Part shown: one piece after another, positions 16,742-25,504 of the stretch
Layout of the letters: the number at the start of each line of letters is the position of its first letter
Position numbering within the stretch: position 1 is the first letter of the stretch
Assembly (NCBI GenBank): GCA_035310145.1
Contig: DATGEL010000066.1
Span: forward strand, 1-58,494
DNA: 58,494 bases
Reading direction: 5' to 3'
DNA from: Dehalococcoidia bacterium
GTDB lineage: Bacteria; Chloroflexota; Dehalococcoidia; CAUJGQ01
Program-made: the position numbers and the translations under genes
Notes under the pieces: generated by a model
Databases searched by the model: none
Seen by the model: the letters and a program-made list of their open reading frames with translations, nothing else
What the model was told of the DNA's origin: nothing

Positions 16742-16761
16742 CGGCCTCGCGAGACGGGAGC

Positions 16762-18231
16762 ATGGCGAAACAGAGAATCCCTGCTGCCGGAGCACCGCGC
16801 GGCGGAGGTGCCAGCGTAAAGACCTCCACTGCCAGAGCGGCCCCTGCCGTAGGCGCCGGCGAGCACGCCGCTGCCATCGCGCTGCCGCGATGTGTCACCG
16901 TACTTCTGGGCGGCGGTACGGGCCTCCTCGCCTTCGCGCTGTACCTGGCGACGATGGCGCCCTCGGTCAACTGGCGCTTCCCGCCGCACGGCGACAGCGG
17001 CGACCTGGCGGCCGCCGTGGCCACCTGGGGCATTCCACATCCGACCGGCTACCCGCTCTACGTGCTCGTCGGCGGCGTGTTCGCGCACCTCGTGCCCGTC
17101 GGGCAGATCGCCTACCGGCTTGGTCTCTTCTCCGGCTTGTGCGCGGCAGGCGCGTCGGTGCTTGTCTTTTTGACCGTGCTGCGCCTTGCGGGGGCGTTGC
17201 CGCGCAGCAGCGCCGCCATGCGCTATGGCGCGGCGCTCACAGCGGCGCTGGCCCTTGCCACCTCCCGCACGCTCTGGTCGCAGTCCGTGCAGGCGGAGAC
17301 CTATGCCCAGGTCGCGCTGTTCGCCGGCCTGATCGCCTGGATCGTCGCCGGGCCGCGCGATGCGCGGCGGCAGGTTTGGGGCGCGGCGCTGACCGGCGGC
17401 TTCGCGCTGGCGCATCACACCACGCTCGGATTCTCCCTGATCGGGGCGGCCCTCGCACTCGGCCTGAGCTACCGCAACCGCCTGCTGCAGCCGAAGCTGA
17501 TGGCCGGGGCCGTGGTGTTGCTGCTGGCGCCGCTCAGCCTGTATCTGCTGCTGCCGCTGCGCGCGGCGCAGCATCCCGCCTCCAACTGGGGCGACCCGAC
17601 GACTTTTGACCGCTTCATCGACGTGGTCACCGGCGCGCCGTATCACCACTACCTCGACCACAGCCTCACCGTCTTCGTGCAAGGGCTGCCAGTCGCGATC
17701 CGCTTGCTTTTCACGCAGTTCGCCTGGTGGATCCTGCCGTTCGCGGTGGGCGGCGCGGCCGTGCTGTGGGATCACGATCGGCCGTTCGCCGTGCATGGTC
17801 TTACCGTCATTGCGCTTTCCACAATCTTCTACACCGAATATAAGGCGGACGGCCGCGAGAATTACCTGATCCAGGCGGACGTGCTGATCGCCGTCTTTGC
17901 CGGCGTGGGCATGCTTGCAGTGCTCACCTGGGCCTGGAATACGGCGCGGGCGCGCTGGCGGCGCTGGCTGCCGGCCGCCGCCGTGGTTGTGGCGATCGTC
18001 ACGGTTGCTCCCTGGGCGATCGTCGGCCTGCACGACTTCAACCTGCGCGGCGACTGGAAGGCGTGGAACTTCGCGACGACCACGCTCAATGCCGCGCCGC
18101 CGCATGGAACGGTGACCTCCGACCAGGACGGGCACACCTTCGCCCTCTGGTACGCCCAGCGCGCCGGTCATGTTCGGCCGGACGTGACCGTGATCGATCC
18201 GCGCTTCAAAGATCCGGCTCACCAGCGCTGA
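16762..18231 (+). CDS. DUF2723 membrane protein (mannosyltransferase-like)
   Basis: A 489-residue protein with a basic N-terminal tail and about 10 hydrophobic helices. The first outer loop carries NWRFPPHGDSGDLAAAVATWGIPHPTGYPLY, the signature of DUF2723. These are GT-C-fold proteins with an acidic first loop, related to protein O-mannosyltransferases. A C-terminal soluble stretch (about residues 430-489, TSDQDGHTFALWYAQRAG) is shorter than in many relatives. It probably transfers a sugar from a lipid-linked donor on the outer face. The ATG at 16762 has GGGAGC just upstream, right after the GGGCGTW array. Confidence 0.85.
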   Translation: MAKQRIPAAGAPRGGGASVKTSTARAAPAVGAGEHAAAIALPRCVTVLLGGGTGLLAFALYLATMAPSVNWRFPPHGDSGDLAAAVATWGIPHPTGYPLYVLVGGVFAHLVPVGQIAYRLGLFSGLCAAGASVLVFLTVLRLAGALPRSSAAMRYGAALTAALALATSRTLWSQSVQAETYAQVALFAGLIAWIVAGPRDARRQVWGAALTGGFALAHHTTLGFSLIGAALALGLSYRNRLLQPKLMAGAVVLLLAPLSLYLLLPLRAAQHPASNWGDPTTFDRFIDVVTGAPYHHYLDHSLTVFVQGLPVAIRLLFTQFAWWILPFAVGGAAVLWDHDRPFAVHGLTVIALSTIFYTEYKADGRENYLIQADVLIAVFAGVGMLAVLTWAWNTARARWRRWLPAAAVVVAIVTVAPWAIVGLHDFNLRGDWKAWNFATTTLNAAPPHGTVTSDQDGHTFALWYAQRAGHVRPDVTVIDPRFKDPAHQR

Positions 18232-18377
18232 ACGCTGCCGCTCGCTCGACTGTGTCGTCAGCTTCACGATTGGAGCGTGCCGGCGCTCATGCTTGCCCCG
18301 GCCGTCGGGACCGTAGACTCCCTTCAACGAGCTTTGATGAGCGGGCGCCGCGAGACGGCGCGAGGGGAGGAACCACG

Positions 18378-18623
18378 ATGACGACGATGAGCGCGGCGCG
18401 ATCGGGCGAGGCAGTGGTGCGCGGCGAGGTGCAGTGCCTGAACTGCGGCCGTACACTTGGCCGGGCCACGCGCAACGTGGGCGACGGCAAGATCACGATT
18501 CGGCCCTTCCGCTCCGGCCAGGAGATCGGCGTTGAGCGCCAGGCGGGCCGCGGGCTGCGCTGCAAGCGCTGCGGCGGACGCGCCTTCCTCGAATTCGACG
18601 CAGCGACCCTGCCGGCGGCGTAA
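18378..18623 (+). CDS. small zinc-ribbon protein (81 aa)
   Basis: Two CxxC pairs, Cys20/Cys23 (CLNCG) and Cys62/Cys65 (CKRCGG), are 38 residues apart and could bind one zinc. The segment between is basic and strand-rich (KITIRPFRSGQEIGVE). The start has an excellent GGGGAGG site. No enzyme motif is present; a nucleic-acid or protein-binding role is possible but not shown. A strong terminator follows at 18665-18702, so this is probably a single-gene transcript. Confidence 0.78.
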   Translation: MTTMSAARSGEAVVRGEVQCLNCGRTLGRATRNVGDGKITIRPFRSGQEIGVERQAGRGLRCKRCGGRAFLEFDAATLPAA

Positions 18624-18664
18624 CTCTGCTGGCATTCAGCGAGCGCGGCGATCCTGTATGATAG

Positions 18665-18702
18665 CGGCTGCCCCGACCGGTCTCCGGTCCGGGCAGCCGT
18701 TT
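18665..18702 (+). terminator. intrinsic terminator
   Basis: A long two-part stem, CGGCTGCCC and GACCGG closed by a TCT loop and the matching arms CCGGTC and GGGCAGCCG, is followed by TTTG. It lies 41 bases after the small zinc-ribbon gene and ends its transcript. Confidence 0.85.
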
Positions 18703-18868
18703 GTCGGTCCGGCGGCTTGTTGCCGATGTGTGAGCGCGGTTGCGCGTACACGCCGGCCGCGGGCGCGCCGGCTTCTCCGAAATGGTTTCATAACCGGCGC
18801 TACGCCCGTACAACGCGGGCGGCATCGAACCCGCGGGCAGGTTTTGAAGCCATCTGCAGGGAGCGCTC

Positions 18869-20068
18869 ATGGTCGCGGCGCGTACCAGTGTCTTCACCGA
18901 ATCCGTCATCCGCGAGATGTCGCGGCTGGCGGCGCTGCACGGCGCCGTCAACCTGGCGCAGGGTTACCCCGACTTTCCCGCCCCGCGCGCGATCAAGGAC
19001 GCCGCCATCGCGGCGATCGAGGCCGACCACAACCAGTACGCCATCACCTGGGGAGCGAAGCCGCTGCGCGACGCGATCGCGAAGAAGGCGCTCGCCTTCA
19101 ACGGCATCACGGCCGAGCCGGAGCGCGACATCACCGTCACCTGCGGAGCGACCGAGGCGATGATGGCGACGATGCTCGCCTTGATCGAGCCGGGCGACGA
19201 GGTGATCGTCTTCGAGCCGTTCTACGAGAACTACAACCCCGACGCCGCGTTGGCCGGCGCGAAGCTCGTGTTTGTGCCGCTGCGGCCGCCGGAATACCGC
19301 TTCGAATCAGCAGAGCTACGGGCGGCGTTCGGACCGCGCACGAAGGCGATCGTCGTCAACACGCCGCACAATCCGACCGGGCGTGTGCTCAGCCGCGCGG
19401 AGTTGGAGACGATCGCGGGCCTCTGCCGCGAGTTCAATGTGCTGGCGATCACCGACGAGATCTACGAGCACATCATCTATGACGGCCGTCAGCACATCAG
19501 CCTGGCGACGCTGCCGGAGATGGCCGAGCGCACGATCACGATCAGCGGCTTCTCGAAGACCTTCAGCGTCACGGGCTGGCGGCTCGGCTACGTGATCGCC
19601 CGCCCGCCCTGGAGCGACGCGATTCGCAAGTGCCACGATTTTCTTACCGTGGGCGCGCCCGCGCCGCTGCAGGAGGCGGGAGCGGTGGCGCTGGGCTTTC
19701 CGCCCAGCTTCTACGACGAGTTGCGCGCCAGCTACACACGCCGGCGCGCCATGCTGCTGGAAGCGCTGCAAACCGCGGGCTTCTCCTGCGCCGCCCCTGA
19801 GGGCGCCTACTACATCATGGCCGACATTCGGCCGCTGACCGATCTCGACGACGTCCAGTTCACGCGCTTCTTGATTCGGGAGATCGGCGTGGCGCCGGTG
19901 CCTGGCAGCAGCTTCTGCAAGGACGAGGCGCTGGGTCGTTCCACGATCCGCTTCACCTTCAGCAAGGGCGAGGACACGCTGGCCGAGGCGGCACGGCGGC
20001 TGCCGGCGCTAAGCACGGGCGGCAGGCAGGCTCAGCTTTCAGCAATCGTAACGGAGGGCGAGGCATGA
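18869..20068 (+). CDS. class I/II PLP-dependent aminotransferase
   Basis: A 399-residue fold-type I aminotransferase. It contains NLAQGYPDFPAP near residue 28, VTCGATEAMMATMLAL, VVNTPHNPTGRVLS, ITDEIYEHIIYDG and the PLP lysine in ISGFSKTFSVTGWRLGY (about residue 236), ending with the substrate arginine in RSTIRFTFSK. The pattern matches the kynurenine/glutamine transaminase and methionine-forming (MtnE-like) branch. Its stop overlaps the ATG of glpX by four bases, so the two are co-expressed although their pathways are not obviously linked. Confidence 0.9.
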   Translation: MVAARTSVFTESVIREMSRLAALHGAVNLAQGYPDFPAPRAIKDAAIAAIEADHNQYAITWGAKPLRDAIAKKALAFNGITAEPERDITVTCGATEAMMATMLALIEPGDEVIVFEPFYENYNPDAALAGAKLVFVPLRPPEYRFESAELRAAFGPRTKAIVVNTPHNPTGRVLSRAELETIAGLCREFNVLAITDEIYEHIIYDGRQHISLATLPEMAERTITISGFSKTFSVTGWRLGYVIARPPWSDAIRKCHDFLTVGAPAPLQEAGAVALGFPPSFYDELRASYTRRRAMLLEALQTAGFSCAAPEGAYYIMADIRPLTDLDDVQFTRFLIREIGVAPVPGSSFCKDEALGRSTIRFTFSKGEDTLAEAARRLPALSTGGRQAQLSAIVTEGEA

Positions 20069-21078
20069 CTACCGTGAAGGCGCCGATCGAACGCAACCTG
20101 GCGATGGAGCTGGTACGAGTCACGGAGATCGCCGCGATGAACGCGGCGCGCTGGATGGGCCGCGGCGACAAGAACGCCGCGGACGACGCGGCCGTGCGCG
20201 GCATGCGCGCCGCCGTGCAATCGATCGACATGGACGGCATCGTCGTGATCGGAGAGGGCGAGAAGGACGAGGCGCCGATGCTGTACTTCGGCGAGAAGGT
20301 GGGCAACGGCAATCAGCCCGCCGTCGACATCGCCGTCGATCCGCTGGAAGGCACGCGCCTGACCTCGCTGGGCCTGCCGAACGCGCTTTCGGTAATCGCG
20401 TTGGCCGAACGCGGGGCGATGTTCGGCATCCGCGAGATCGTCTACATGAACAAGATCGCGGTTGGGCCGGAGGCGGCCGGTTCGATCGACATCCTCGCCT
20501 CGCCCAGCCAGAATCTGCGCTGGATCGCCAAGGCGAAGCGCTGCCTCGTCTCCGATCTCACGGTGTGTATCCTCGACCGCGACCGCCACGCAGAACTGAT
20601 TGCCGAGTGCCGCCGGGCCGGGGCGCGCATCAAGCTGATCCCGGATGGCGATGTCTCCGGCGGCATCTCACCGGCCGTGGGCGAGACCGGCGTGGACGTG
20701 CTGATGGGGGTGGGCGGCGCCACGGAGGCGGTGCTGACGGCGGCGGCGATGCGCTGCCTCAAGGGCGAGATCCAGTGCCAGCTCTGGCCGCGCAACGACG
20801 ACGAGCGACAGCAGGCCGAGGCCGCCGGCTACGTCATCTCGAAGGTCTATTCGACCGAGGACCTGGTCGGCACGGGCGACGTCTTTTTCGCCGCGACCGG
20901 CGTGACCGACGGGGAGATGTTGAAGGGCGTGCGCTACTTCGGCGGCGGCGCCACGACCAACTCGATCGTGATGCGCTCACATTCCGGCACCGTGCGCTGG
21001 GTCACCGCGCGGCACGACTTTGAGCAGATGCGCAAGGTCGGCGAGGGCAGCGGCATCATCGGCCCCGGCGAGCTGTGA
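20065..21078 (+). CDS. glpX: class II fructose-1,6-bisphosphatase
   Basis: A 337-residue GlpX. VIGEGEKDEAPMLYFGEKVG and the metal/phosphate motif AVDPLEGTRLTS are diagnostic, with KLIPDGDVSGGISPA and GVGGATEAVLTAAAM following. It converts fructose 1,6-bisphosphate to fructose 6-phosphate in gluconeogenesis. The FBP aldolase gene lies convergently just downstream and pckA is elsewhere in the window, so a gluconeogenic set is present. Coupled by ATGA to the upstream aminotransferase. Confidence 0.95.
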   Translation: MTTVKAPIERNLAMELVRVTEIAAMNAARWMGRGDKNAADDAAVRGMRAAVQSIDMDGIVVIGEGEKDEAPMLYFGEKVGNGNQPAVDIAVDPLEGTRLTSLGLPNALSVIALAERGAMFGIREIVYMNKIAVGPEAAGSIDILASPSQNLRWIAKAKRCLVSDLTVCILDRDRHAELIAECRRAGARIKLIPDGDVSGGISPAVGETGVDVLMGVGGATEAVLTAAAMRCLKGEIQCQLWPRNDDERQQAEAAGYVISKVYSTEDLVGTGDVFFAATGVTDGEMLKGVRYFGGGATTNSIVMRSHSGTVRWVTARHDFEQMRKVGEGSGIIGPGEL

Positions 21079-21127
21079 CCACGACGCAGGCCATAGGGCG
21101 GAGGGCGTCTACGCCGCCGGCCAAGTA

Positions 21128-21160
21128 GGCCGGGCCGGCGAGAAGCGCGCCGGCCCGGCC
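21128..21160. terminator. 13-bp GC hairpin between convergent glpX and FBP aldolase
   Basis: GGCCGGGCCGGCG and its exact complement flank a 7-base AGAAGCG loop. There is no T-run on either side, but the position between two converging genes suggests a bidirectional terminator or transcription barrier. Confidence 0.65.
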
Positions 21161-21215
21161 TCGATAGATGCGATTCCGCTTCTACGCCCTTCGCCCGATA
21201 GCCTCCCCCTGAGAG

Positions 21216-22151
21216 TCAGTACTTGCCGAGCAGCTCCCACAGGTGTTTGATCACCTGGTTCGCCTCGGCGTAGGGGCGCTGCCAAACGTTGCGGCCGAAA
21301 ATGAAGCCCGTGGCGCCGGCCTGCAGCGCCGACTCCGCCTTGCTGAACAGCTCCTCGTCCGAGACCTTCTCGCCGCCGGAGAGCAGCACCGGCGTGCGGC
21401 CGGCAGCGCGGACGACCCGCTCGAAGCCCTCCACCATGTCGTAGGACATCGTGCTGTAGGGCTTGGGGCTGGCCTGCGCCTTCTCGCCTGGATCGGTCGG
21501 CATGTTCACCTTGACGATGTCGGCGCCCAGCTCGCAGGCCACGCGCGCCGCGTACTCGACGGCGTAGGGGCTCTCGCGGCCGCCCTTGGCGTCCATTGCC
21601 TCGCCGCGCGGATACGACCAGACGATCACGGGCATGCCGTAGCGCTCGCACTCGCGGCGGACTTCGCCGAACTGCTTAAAATCCTCGGACTGCAGCGTCG
21701 AGCCGACGTAGAGCGTGTAGCCGACCGCGTCCGCGCCCAGCCGCACGGCCTCTTCTACCGTCGTATGCAGCGGCGAGAGCGGCGCTTTGTCCGGGGGAAT
21801 GTCAGTCTTGCCGTTGAGCTTCAGCACCACCGGCACCTTGCCGGCATGGTCGCGGATGTACTTGGAGGCGAGGCCGTACTGCAGGGCGATGCCCGAGTAG
21901 TTGCCCTCGACCGCCAGCCGCCACTCGTAGTCCGGATCCAGGCTTGCCGGGTTGGGGAAGAAGTCGCGCGGGCCGTGTTCCAGCCCCTGGTCGATCGGCA
22001 GGAAAAGGAGGGTGCCGTTGCCCTTGCCGCGGCCGTAGATCCGCTTCAGCCGCACCAGCTTGCCGGTGTCCAGCCCCATCTCTTCCAGCCGGGGGCGCTG
22101 CACCAGCGCCCGCGCCTGCTTGGATGCGCTGGGCTTCGTTTGCGTCGTCAC
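21216..22151 (-). CDS. class I fructose-bisphosphate aldolase (DhnA/FbaB type)
   Basis: A 311-residue archaeal-type class I aldolase. LLFLPIDQGLEHGPRDF opens the barrel, and VVLKLNGKTDIPPDK, LGADAVGYTLYVGS, VIVWSYPRG and GADIVKVNMPTDPG follow. The Schiff-base lysine is most likely in IVKVNMP. VLLSGGEK and GATGFIFGRNVWQRP bind phosphate. It joins DHAP and glyceraldehyde 3-phosphate. A GTG at 22151 with GGAGGCG just upstream is preferred; the frame is open to 22226 without a better start. Confidence 0.93.
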   Translation of the reverse strand: MTTQTKPSASKQARALVQRPRLEEMGLDTGKLVRLKRIYGRGKGNGTLLFLPIDQGLEHGPRDFFPNPASLDPDYEWRLAVEGNYSGIALQYGLASKYIRDHAGKVPVVLKLNGKTDIPPDKAPLSPLHTTVEEAVRLGADAVGYTLYVGSTLQSEDFKQFGEVRRECERYGMPVIVWSYPRGEAMDAKGGRESPYAVEYAARVACELGADIVKVNMPTDPGEKAQASPKPYSTMSYDMVEGFERVVRAAGRTPVLLSGGEKVSDEELFSKAESALQAGATGFIFGRNVWQRPYAEANQVIKHLWELLGKY

Positions 22152-22260
22152 GGTGTCGCCTCCATCGTCGCTGTCGCCAGCCGCTGAGAGTGCTTCGATG
22201 GTATGCGCGGCCAGATCGGGTGTCAAAGCGATTCTGACGGAGGAAGTAGTCCGCGCCAGC

Positions 22261-22833
22261 TCAGGGATGGGCGAGCGTGTAGCCCGCCGTCACGGCATCC
22301 TCGGCCGTCTGGAAGCAGGCGACCGGCCGGACCGTCTGGTACTCCAGGTCCGTCGGCCTGTACGCCTTCTGGTTCTCGTCGCCCTTGATCGGGTAGCCCA
22401 ACGGGCACAGATCGCCCACAGGCAGCGTGGCGCCGGTGCTGTCGCGTCCGCCGCGGGCCGTGCCCGTGGGGATCGGCGGCGGTGGTGGCGGCGGCGAGGG
22501 CGGCGTCGCGGTGCTCGGCGCCGGCGGGCTCGAACTGGCAGGAGCGGACGCGCTTACGGTGGGGAACGCCGTGCCCGTCTGCGTCGCGGCGGCCGCGCCC
22601 GTCGCTGGTGCGGGTGCCCCTGGTGCGCCGGTTGATGGCGCGCTTGCGGCTTGCGCCGGCGTCGCGGTGGGCGTGGGGCTACGCGCGGGCGTGGAGGCGG
22701 GCGCGGCACTCGCGGTCGGCGCCGGTGAAGCGCTGGCGGCCGCCGTCGTGGCGCTGCTCTTGTTGTTGTTGCCGGAGCTGCAACCTGCAGCCAGCAGCAG
22801 AAAGGCGAACGCGATCATCAGGGTTCGAATCAT
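22261..22833 (-). CDS. lipoprotein with low-complexity stalk and C-terminal sunset-type domain
   Basis: A 190-residue predicted lipoprotein: a short signal with lipobox LLAAGC (Cys18) and a stalk of about 110 residues almost wholly Ala, Pro, Ser and Thr, including a run of eight prolines. A compact C-terminal segment follows, CPLGYPIKGDENQKAYRPTD to ACFQTAEDAVTAGY. That segment fits the short 'sunset' domain (C-P-x-x-x-PIKGN ... CF-x-TEEDAxAAGY), here with D for N. It probably displays a small metal- or ligand-binding module on the membrane surface. It lies upstream of the aldolase on the same strand with a 109-base gap. Confidence 0.78.
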   Translation of the reverse strand: MIRTLMIAFAFLLLAAGCSSGNNNKSSATTAAASASPAPTASAAPASTPARSPTPTATPAQAASAPSTGAPGAPAPATGAAAATQTGTAFPTVSASAPASSSPPAPSTATPPSPPPPPPPIPTGTARGGRDSTGATLPVGDLCPLGYPIKGDENQKAYRPTDLEYQTVRPVACFQTAEDAVTAGYTLAHP

Positions 22834-23056
22834 GCCATGCTCCCGCGGGGCTTCAACATCCTTCGAAAGATCCGATGCGCGGATGTAAGCCCGAGTTGCA
22901 GGCGCGGCTCACAGGCAGGGCGGACGGAAAGAACGTGGCTTGCGACGGTCCTGGGTTGGCGGCTGAGCTCGCACCGGGCCAGGAGCTCGGCAAAGTCGCT
23001 CTCCCTGCTCGGTCGGCGAGACTCCCGATCGCATCGTTCGTGACGGGCACGCGAAA

Positions 23057-23078
23057 GGGGCGCAACACGGTGCGCCCC
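23057..23078 (-). terminator. terminator of the downstream-facing aminotransferase
   Basis: GGGGCGCA and TGCGCCCC form an 8-bp stem around a six-base loop. On the minus strand the stem is followed by TTTCG. It lies 37 bases beyond the stop of the aminotransferase at 23115. Confidence 0.7.
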
Positions 23079-23114
23079 TCCCAATAGCGCGTTGGGCTCT
23101 TCGCGCGCCGCGGT

Positions 23115-24380
23115 TTACCCGGCGGCGCGGGCGAAAGCACGCGCCAGGCGACGTGCGCCCTCGCGCAAATCGCCCGGCGTCTCAGTACTGAGCGCTAGGC
23201 GCAGGTGCGAGCTGTCCTTTTGGTCCAGGAAGAAGTTGCGGCCGGGCACGACGAGCACGCCCTCTTCGGACGCGAGCTGCGCGACCTTGGCCGAATCGAT
23301 GCCGTCGCGGCATTCGAGCCAGATGAAGAAGCCGCCCTTCGGCCGCACAAAGCGCGCGTACGGTTCGCACTCTTCCAGCAACGTTGTGGCCAGCGCGTCG
23401 CACTTCTCCGCGTAGATGGCGTGCAGCTTCTTGATGTGCCGCGCCCAGCCGCCGGAGACCACGAACTCCGCCAGCGCCCGGTGCAGCAGCGGGCTGGCGC
23501 CCATGTCGAAGCGCATGCGCACGCAGGCTTCGATGAAATCGCTGCGGCCCTGCAGCCAACCGACGCGCAACCCCGTGGCCACCGTCTTGCTGAAGGTGCA
23601 GGCGCGCAGCACACCCTGCCCGCCGGCGACGCTGTAGACGCTGGGAATCGGCTCTGCATCAAAGCCGAGGTCCGCGTAGGCATCGTCCTCGATCACGATC
23701 ACGCGGTACTGATTCGACAGCTCGACCAGCCGGCGGCGGCGCGCCAGCGTCATGTAGACGCCCATGGGATTGTGGAAGTCGGGGATCGTGTAGATCGCCT
23801 TGACCGGCTCGCCCGCGCGCTGCTGCCGTTCCAGGGTCTCGGCCAGCGCGTCCGTGTTCATACCGTCGTTGTCCATGGGCACCGAGATCAGGCGCGCCTG
23901 GTGGCCGCGGAAGGTGCGCAGCGTGCCGGAGAAGGTCGGCGATTCGGTCAGTACGATGTCGCCCGGATTGATGAAGGCCGAACTGAGCAGGTCGATGCCG
24001 CCGGCGCTGCCATTGGTGAGCACGAAGTTCTCTGGCCCTTGCTCGACCCGGTCGTTTGTCGCGGAACGTTGCGCCAGCGCCTCGCGCAAAACCTCGAAGC
24101 CCTGCGTACCGCCGTAGCGCAGCGCCTCCGAGGGCACATCGTCCAGCACCCTCGCCAACGCCTCCAGCAGCTCCTGCTTCGGCAGGCTCGCCGCATCAGG
24201 AATGCCGCCGGTCATCATGATCGGCATCGTGCCCGCCTGCGGCGGTGGCGCCCAGCCCGCGTCCGTGGTGGTGCCCACGCCGATCGACCGTGCCGCGTCG
24301 GTGATGAAGTCGAGAATCGACGCCGCCTGCCAGCCACCGGCCGGGGACGAGGCTTCAGCGCGGGATTTCTGATCGAGCAT
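23115..24380 (-). CDS. PLP-dependent aminotransferase (LysN/2-aminoadipate-type)
   Basis: A 421-residue aminotransferase of the family resembling the catalytic domain of MocR regulators and the LysN branch. It has MPIMMTGGIPDAASLP, LRYGGTQGFEVLREALAQR, FVLTNGSAGGIDLLSSAFINPGD, YTIPDFHNPMGVYM, VIEDDAYADLGFD, the PLP lysine in RACTFSKTVATGLRVGW, and a late HLRLALS arginine. No GntR-type DNA-binding domain precedes it, so it is an enzyme. It may transaminate 2-aminoadipate, aromatic or branched amino acids. The start has CAGGAGA upstream. Confidence 0.89.
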   Translation of the reverse strand: MLDQKSRAEASSPAGGWQAASILDFITDAARSIGVGTTTDAGWAPPPQAGTMPIMMTGGIPDAASLPKQELLEALARVLDDVPSEALRYGGTQGFEVLREALAQRSATNDRVEQGPENFVLTNGSAGGIDLLSSAFINPGDIVLTESPTFSGTLRTFRGHQARLISVPMDNDGMNTDALAETLERQQRAGEPVKAIYTIPDFHNPMGVYMTLARRRRLVELSNQYRVIVIEDDAYADLGFDAEPIPSVYSVAGGQGVLRACTFSKTVATGLRVGWLQGRSDFIEACVRMRFDMGASPLLHRALAEFVVSGGWARHIKKLHAIYAEKCDALATTLLEECEPYARFVRPKGGFFIWLECRDGIDSAKVAQLASEEGVLVVPGRNFFLDQKDSSHLRLALSTETPGDLREGARRLARAFARAAG

Positions 24381-24603
24381 GGCGTCTCCTGTCCTTCACG
24401 CACGAGTACGGCCGCCTGCGACGAGCCGCCTGTAACAAACATGGTAGCCCCTTTGCGGGCTCGCCGCATAGGCACGGAATGGTTCGCTCGCACGCCAAAA
24501 TTGGCCCGGTTTGACCCTGCGCAGCCCCGCGGCCAGAATGCGGCTGAAGCCCGGCAAATCAGCGTGGCCGGAAGCGGGCAGCCGGCGGAAGGGACGATGC
24601 GCA

Positions 24604-25407
24604 ATGCGTGAAAACCCGGTGCTGCGGGCCTGGCGGGAGGGCAAACCGACGGTCGGCGCCTGGCTGTCGTTGCCGAACACGTTCACGGCCGAGCTGATGT
24701 CGCACCAGGGCTTCGACTGGCTGACGATCGACATGCAGCACGGCCTGATCGACTACGGCGACGCCGTGCACATGCTGCAGGCGATCAGCACGACCGAAGT
24801 CACGCCCTTCGTGCGCGTGCCCTGGAACGACCCGGCGACGATCATGAAGGTACTCGATGCGGGCGCCTACGGCGTGGTGATCCCGCTTGTCAACACCCGC
24901 GAGGAGGCCGAGCGCGCCGTGGGCGCCGTGCGCTATCCGCCGCGCGGCTTCCGCAGCTCCGGCCCGATCCGCGCGGCGATCTACGGCGGCTCAGGCTACC
25001 AGGAGGGCGCTCACCAGAACATCGCCTGCATCCTGATGATCGAGACGGCCGACGGCATCGCCAACCTGGATGCGATCCTGAGCGTGGACGGGGTGGACGG
25101 CATCTACATCGGCCCTTCGGACCTGAGCTATGCGCTGGGCATGCCGCCGCGCATGGACAACGAAGACCCAACGCACCAGGAGACCGTGGGCAAGATCCTG
25201 GCGGCCTGCCGCCGGCATCACGTGGCGGCGGGCATCCACACGGGTGGCGTCGCCTTCAGCGCCAAGTGGCTGAAGATGGGCTTCCAGATGGTGACGCTGA
25301 CCTCGGACGCCAACTGCCTGGTGCGGGCGGCGCAGCAGCAACTGCGGGATCTGCGCGACGAAACCGGCCTCGCCACGGCCGTGGGCGACCGGGCGACGGT
25401 GTATTAG
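24604..25407 (+). CDS. HpcH/HpaI-family aldolase
   Basis: A 267-residue class II pyruvate aldolase-like protein. WLTIDMQHGLIDY, FVRVPWND, GVVIPLVNTREEAERAV, RGFRSS, the metal-binding Glu in ILMIETADGIANLDAI, and GIYIGPSDLSYALG are all present. It cleaves 4-hydroxy-2-oxo acids to pyruvate and an aldehyde in aromatic or sugar-acid catabolism. The true substrate cannot be read from sequence. The ATG at 24604 has GGAAGGGAC upstream. A convergent terminator at 25443 separates it from the helicase. Confidence 0.9.
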   Translation: MRENPVLRAWREGKPTVGAWLSLPNTFTAELMSHQGFDWLTIDMQHGLIDYGDAVHMLQAISTTEVTPFVRVPWNDPATIMKVLDAGAYGVVIPLVNTREEAERAVGAVRYPPRGFRSSGPIRAAIYGGSGYQEGAHQNIACILMIETADGIANLDAILSVDGVDGIYIGPSDLSYALGMPPRMDNEDPTHQETVGKILAACRRHHVAAGIHTGGVAFSAKWLKMGFQMVTLTSDANCLVRAAQQQLRDLRDETGLATAVGDRATVY

Positions 25408-25442
25408 TCTCCGCCGCCGGGCAAGTCTCGCCGAAACGCCGA

Positions 25443-25479
25443 AGCCCCCTCGTCGGCTCGCGGCGGAGCGGAGGGGGCT
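25443..25479. terminator. bidirectional terminator between aldolase and helicase
   Basis: AGCCCCCTC and GAGGGGGCT form a 9-bp stem with a 19-base loop. On the plus strand it is followed by GTTCGTT. It sits between two converging stops (25407 and 25505). Confidence 0.7.
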
Positions 25480-25504
25480 GTTCGTTGCGGCCTTGGCAGT
25501 GCGG

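Noticed and set aside
18776-18870. Minus-strand segment with CTTCAAAACC and GGGTTCGA that mimics a second tRNA-Sec
   Set aside because: The anticodon stem does not pair, the variable arm is too short and no acceptor stem can be drawn. It also overlaps the ribosome site and start of the aminotransferase.
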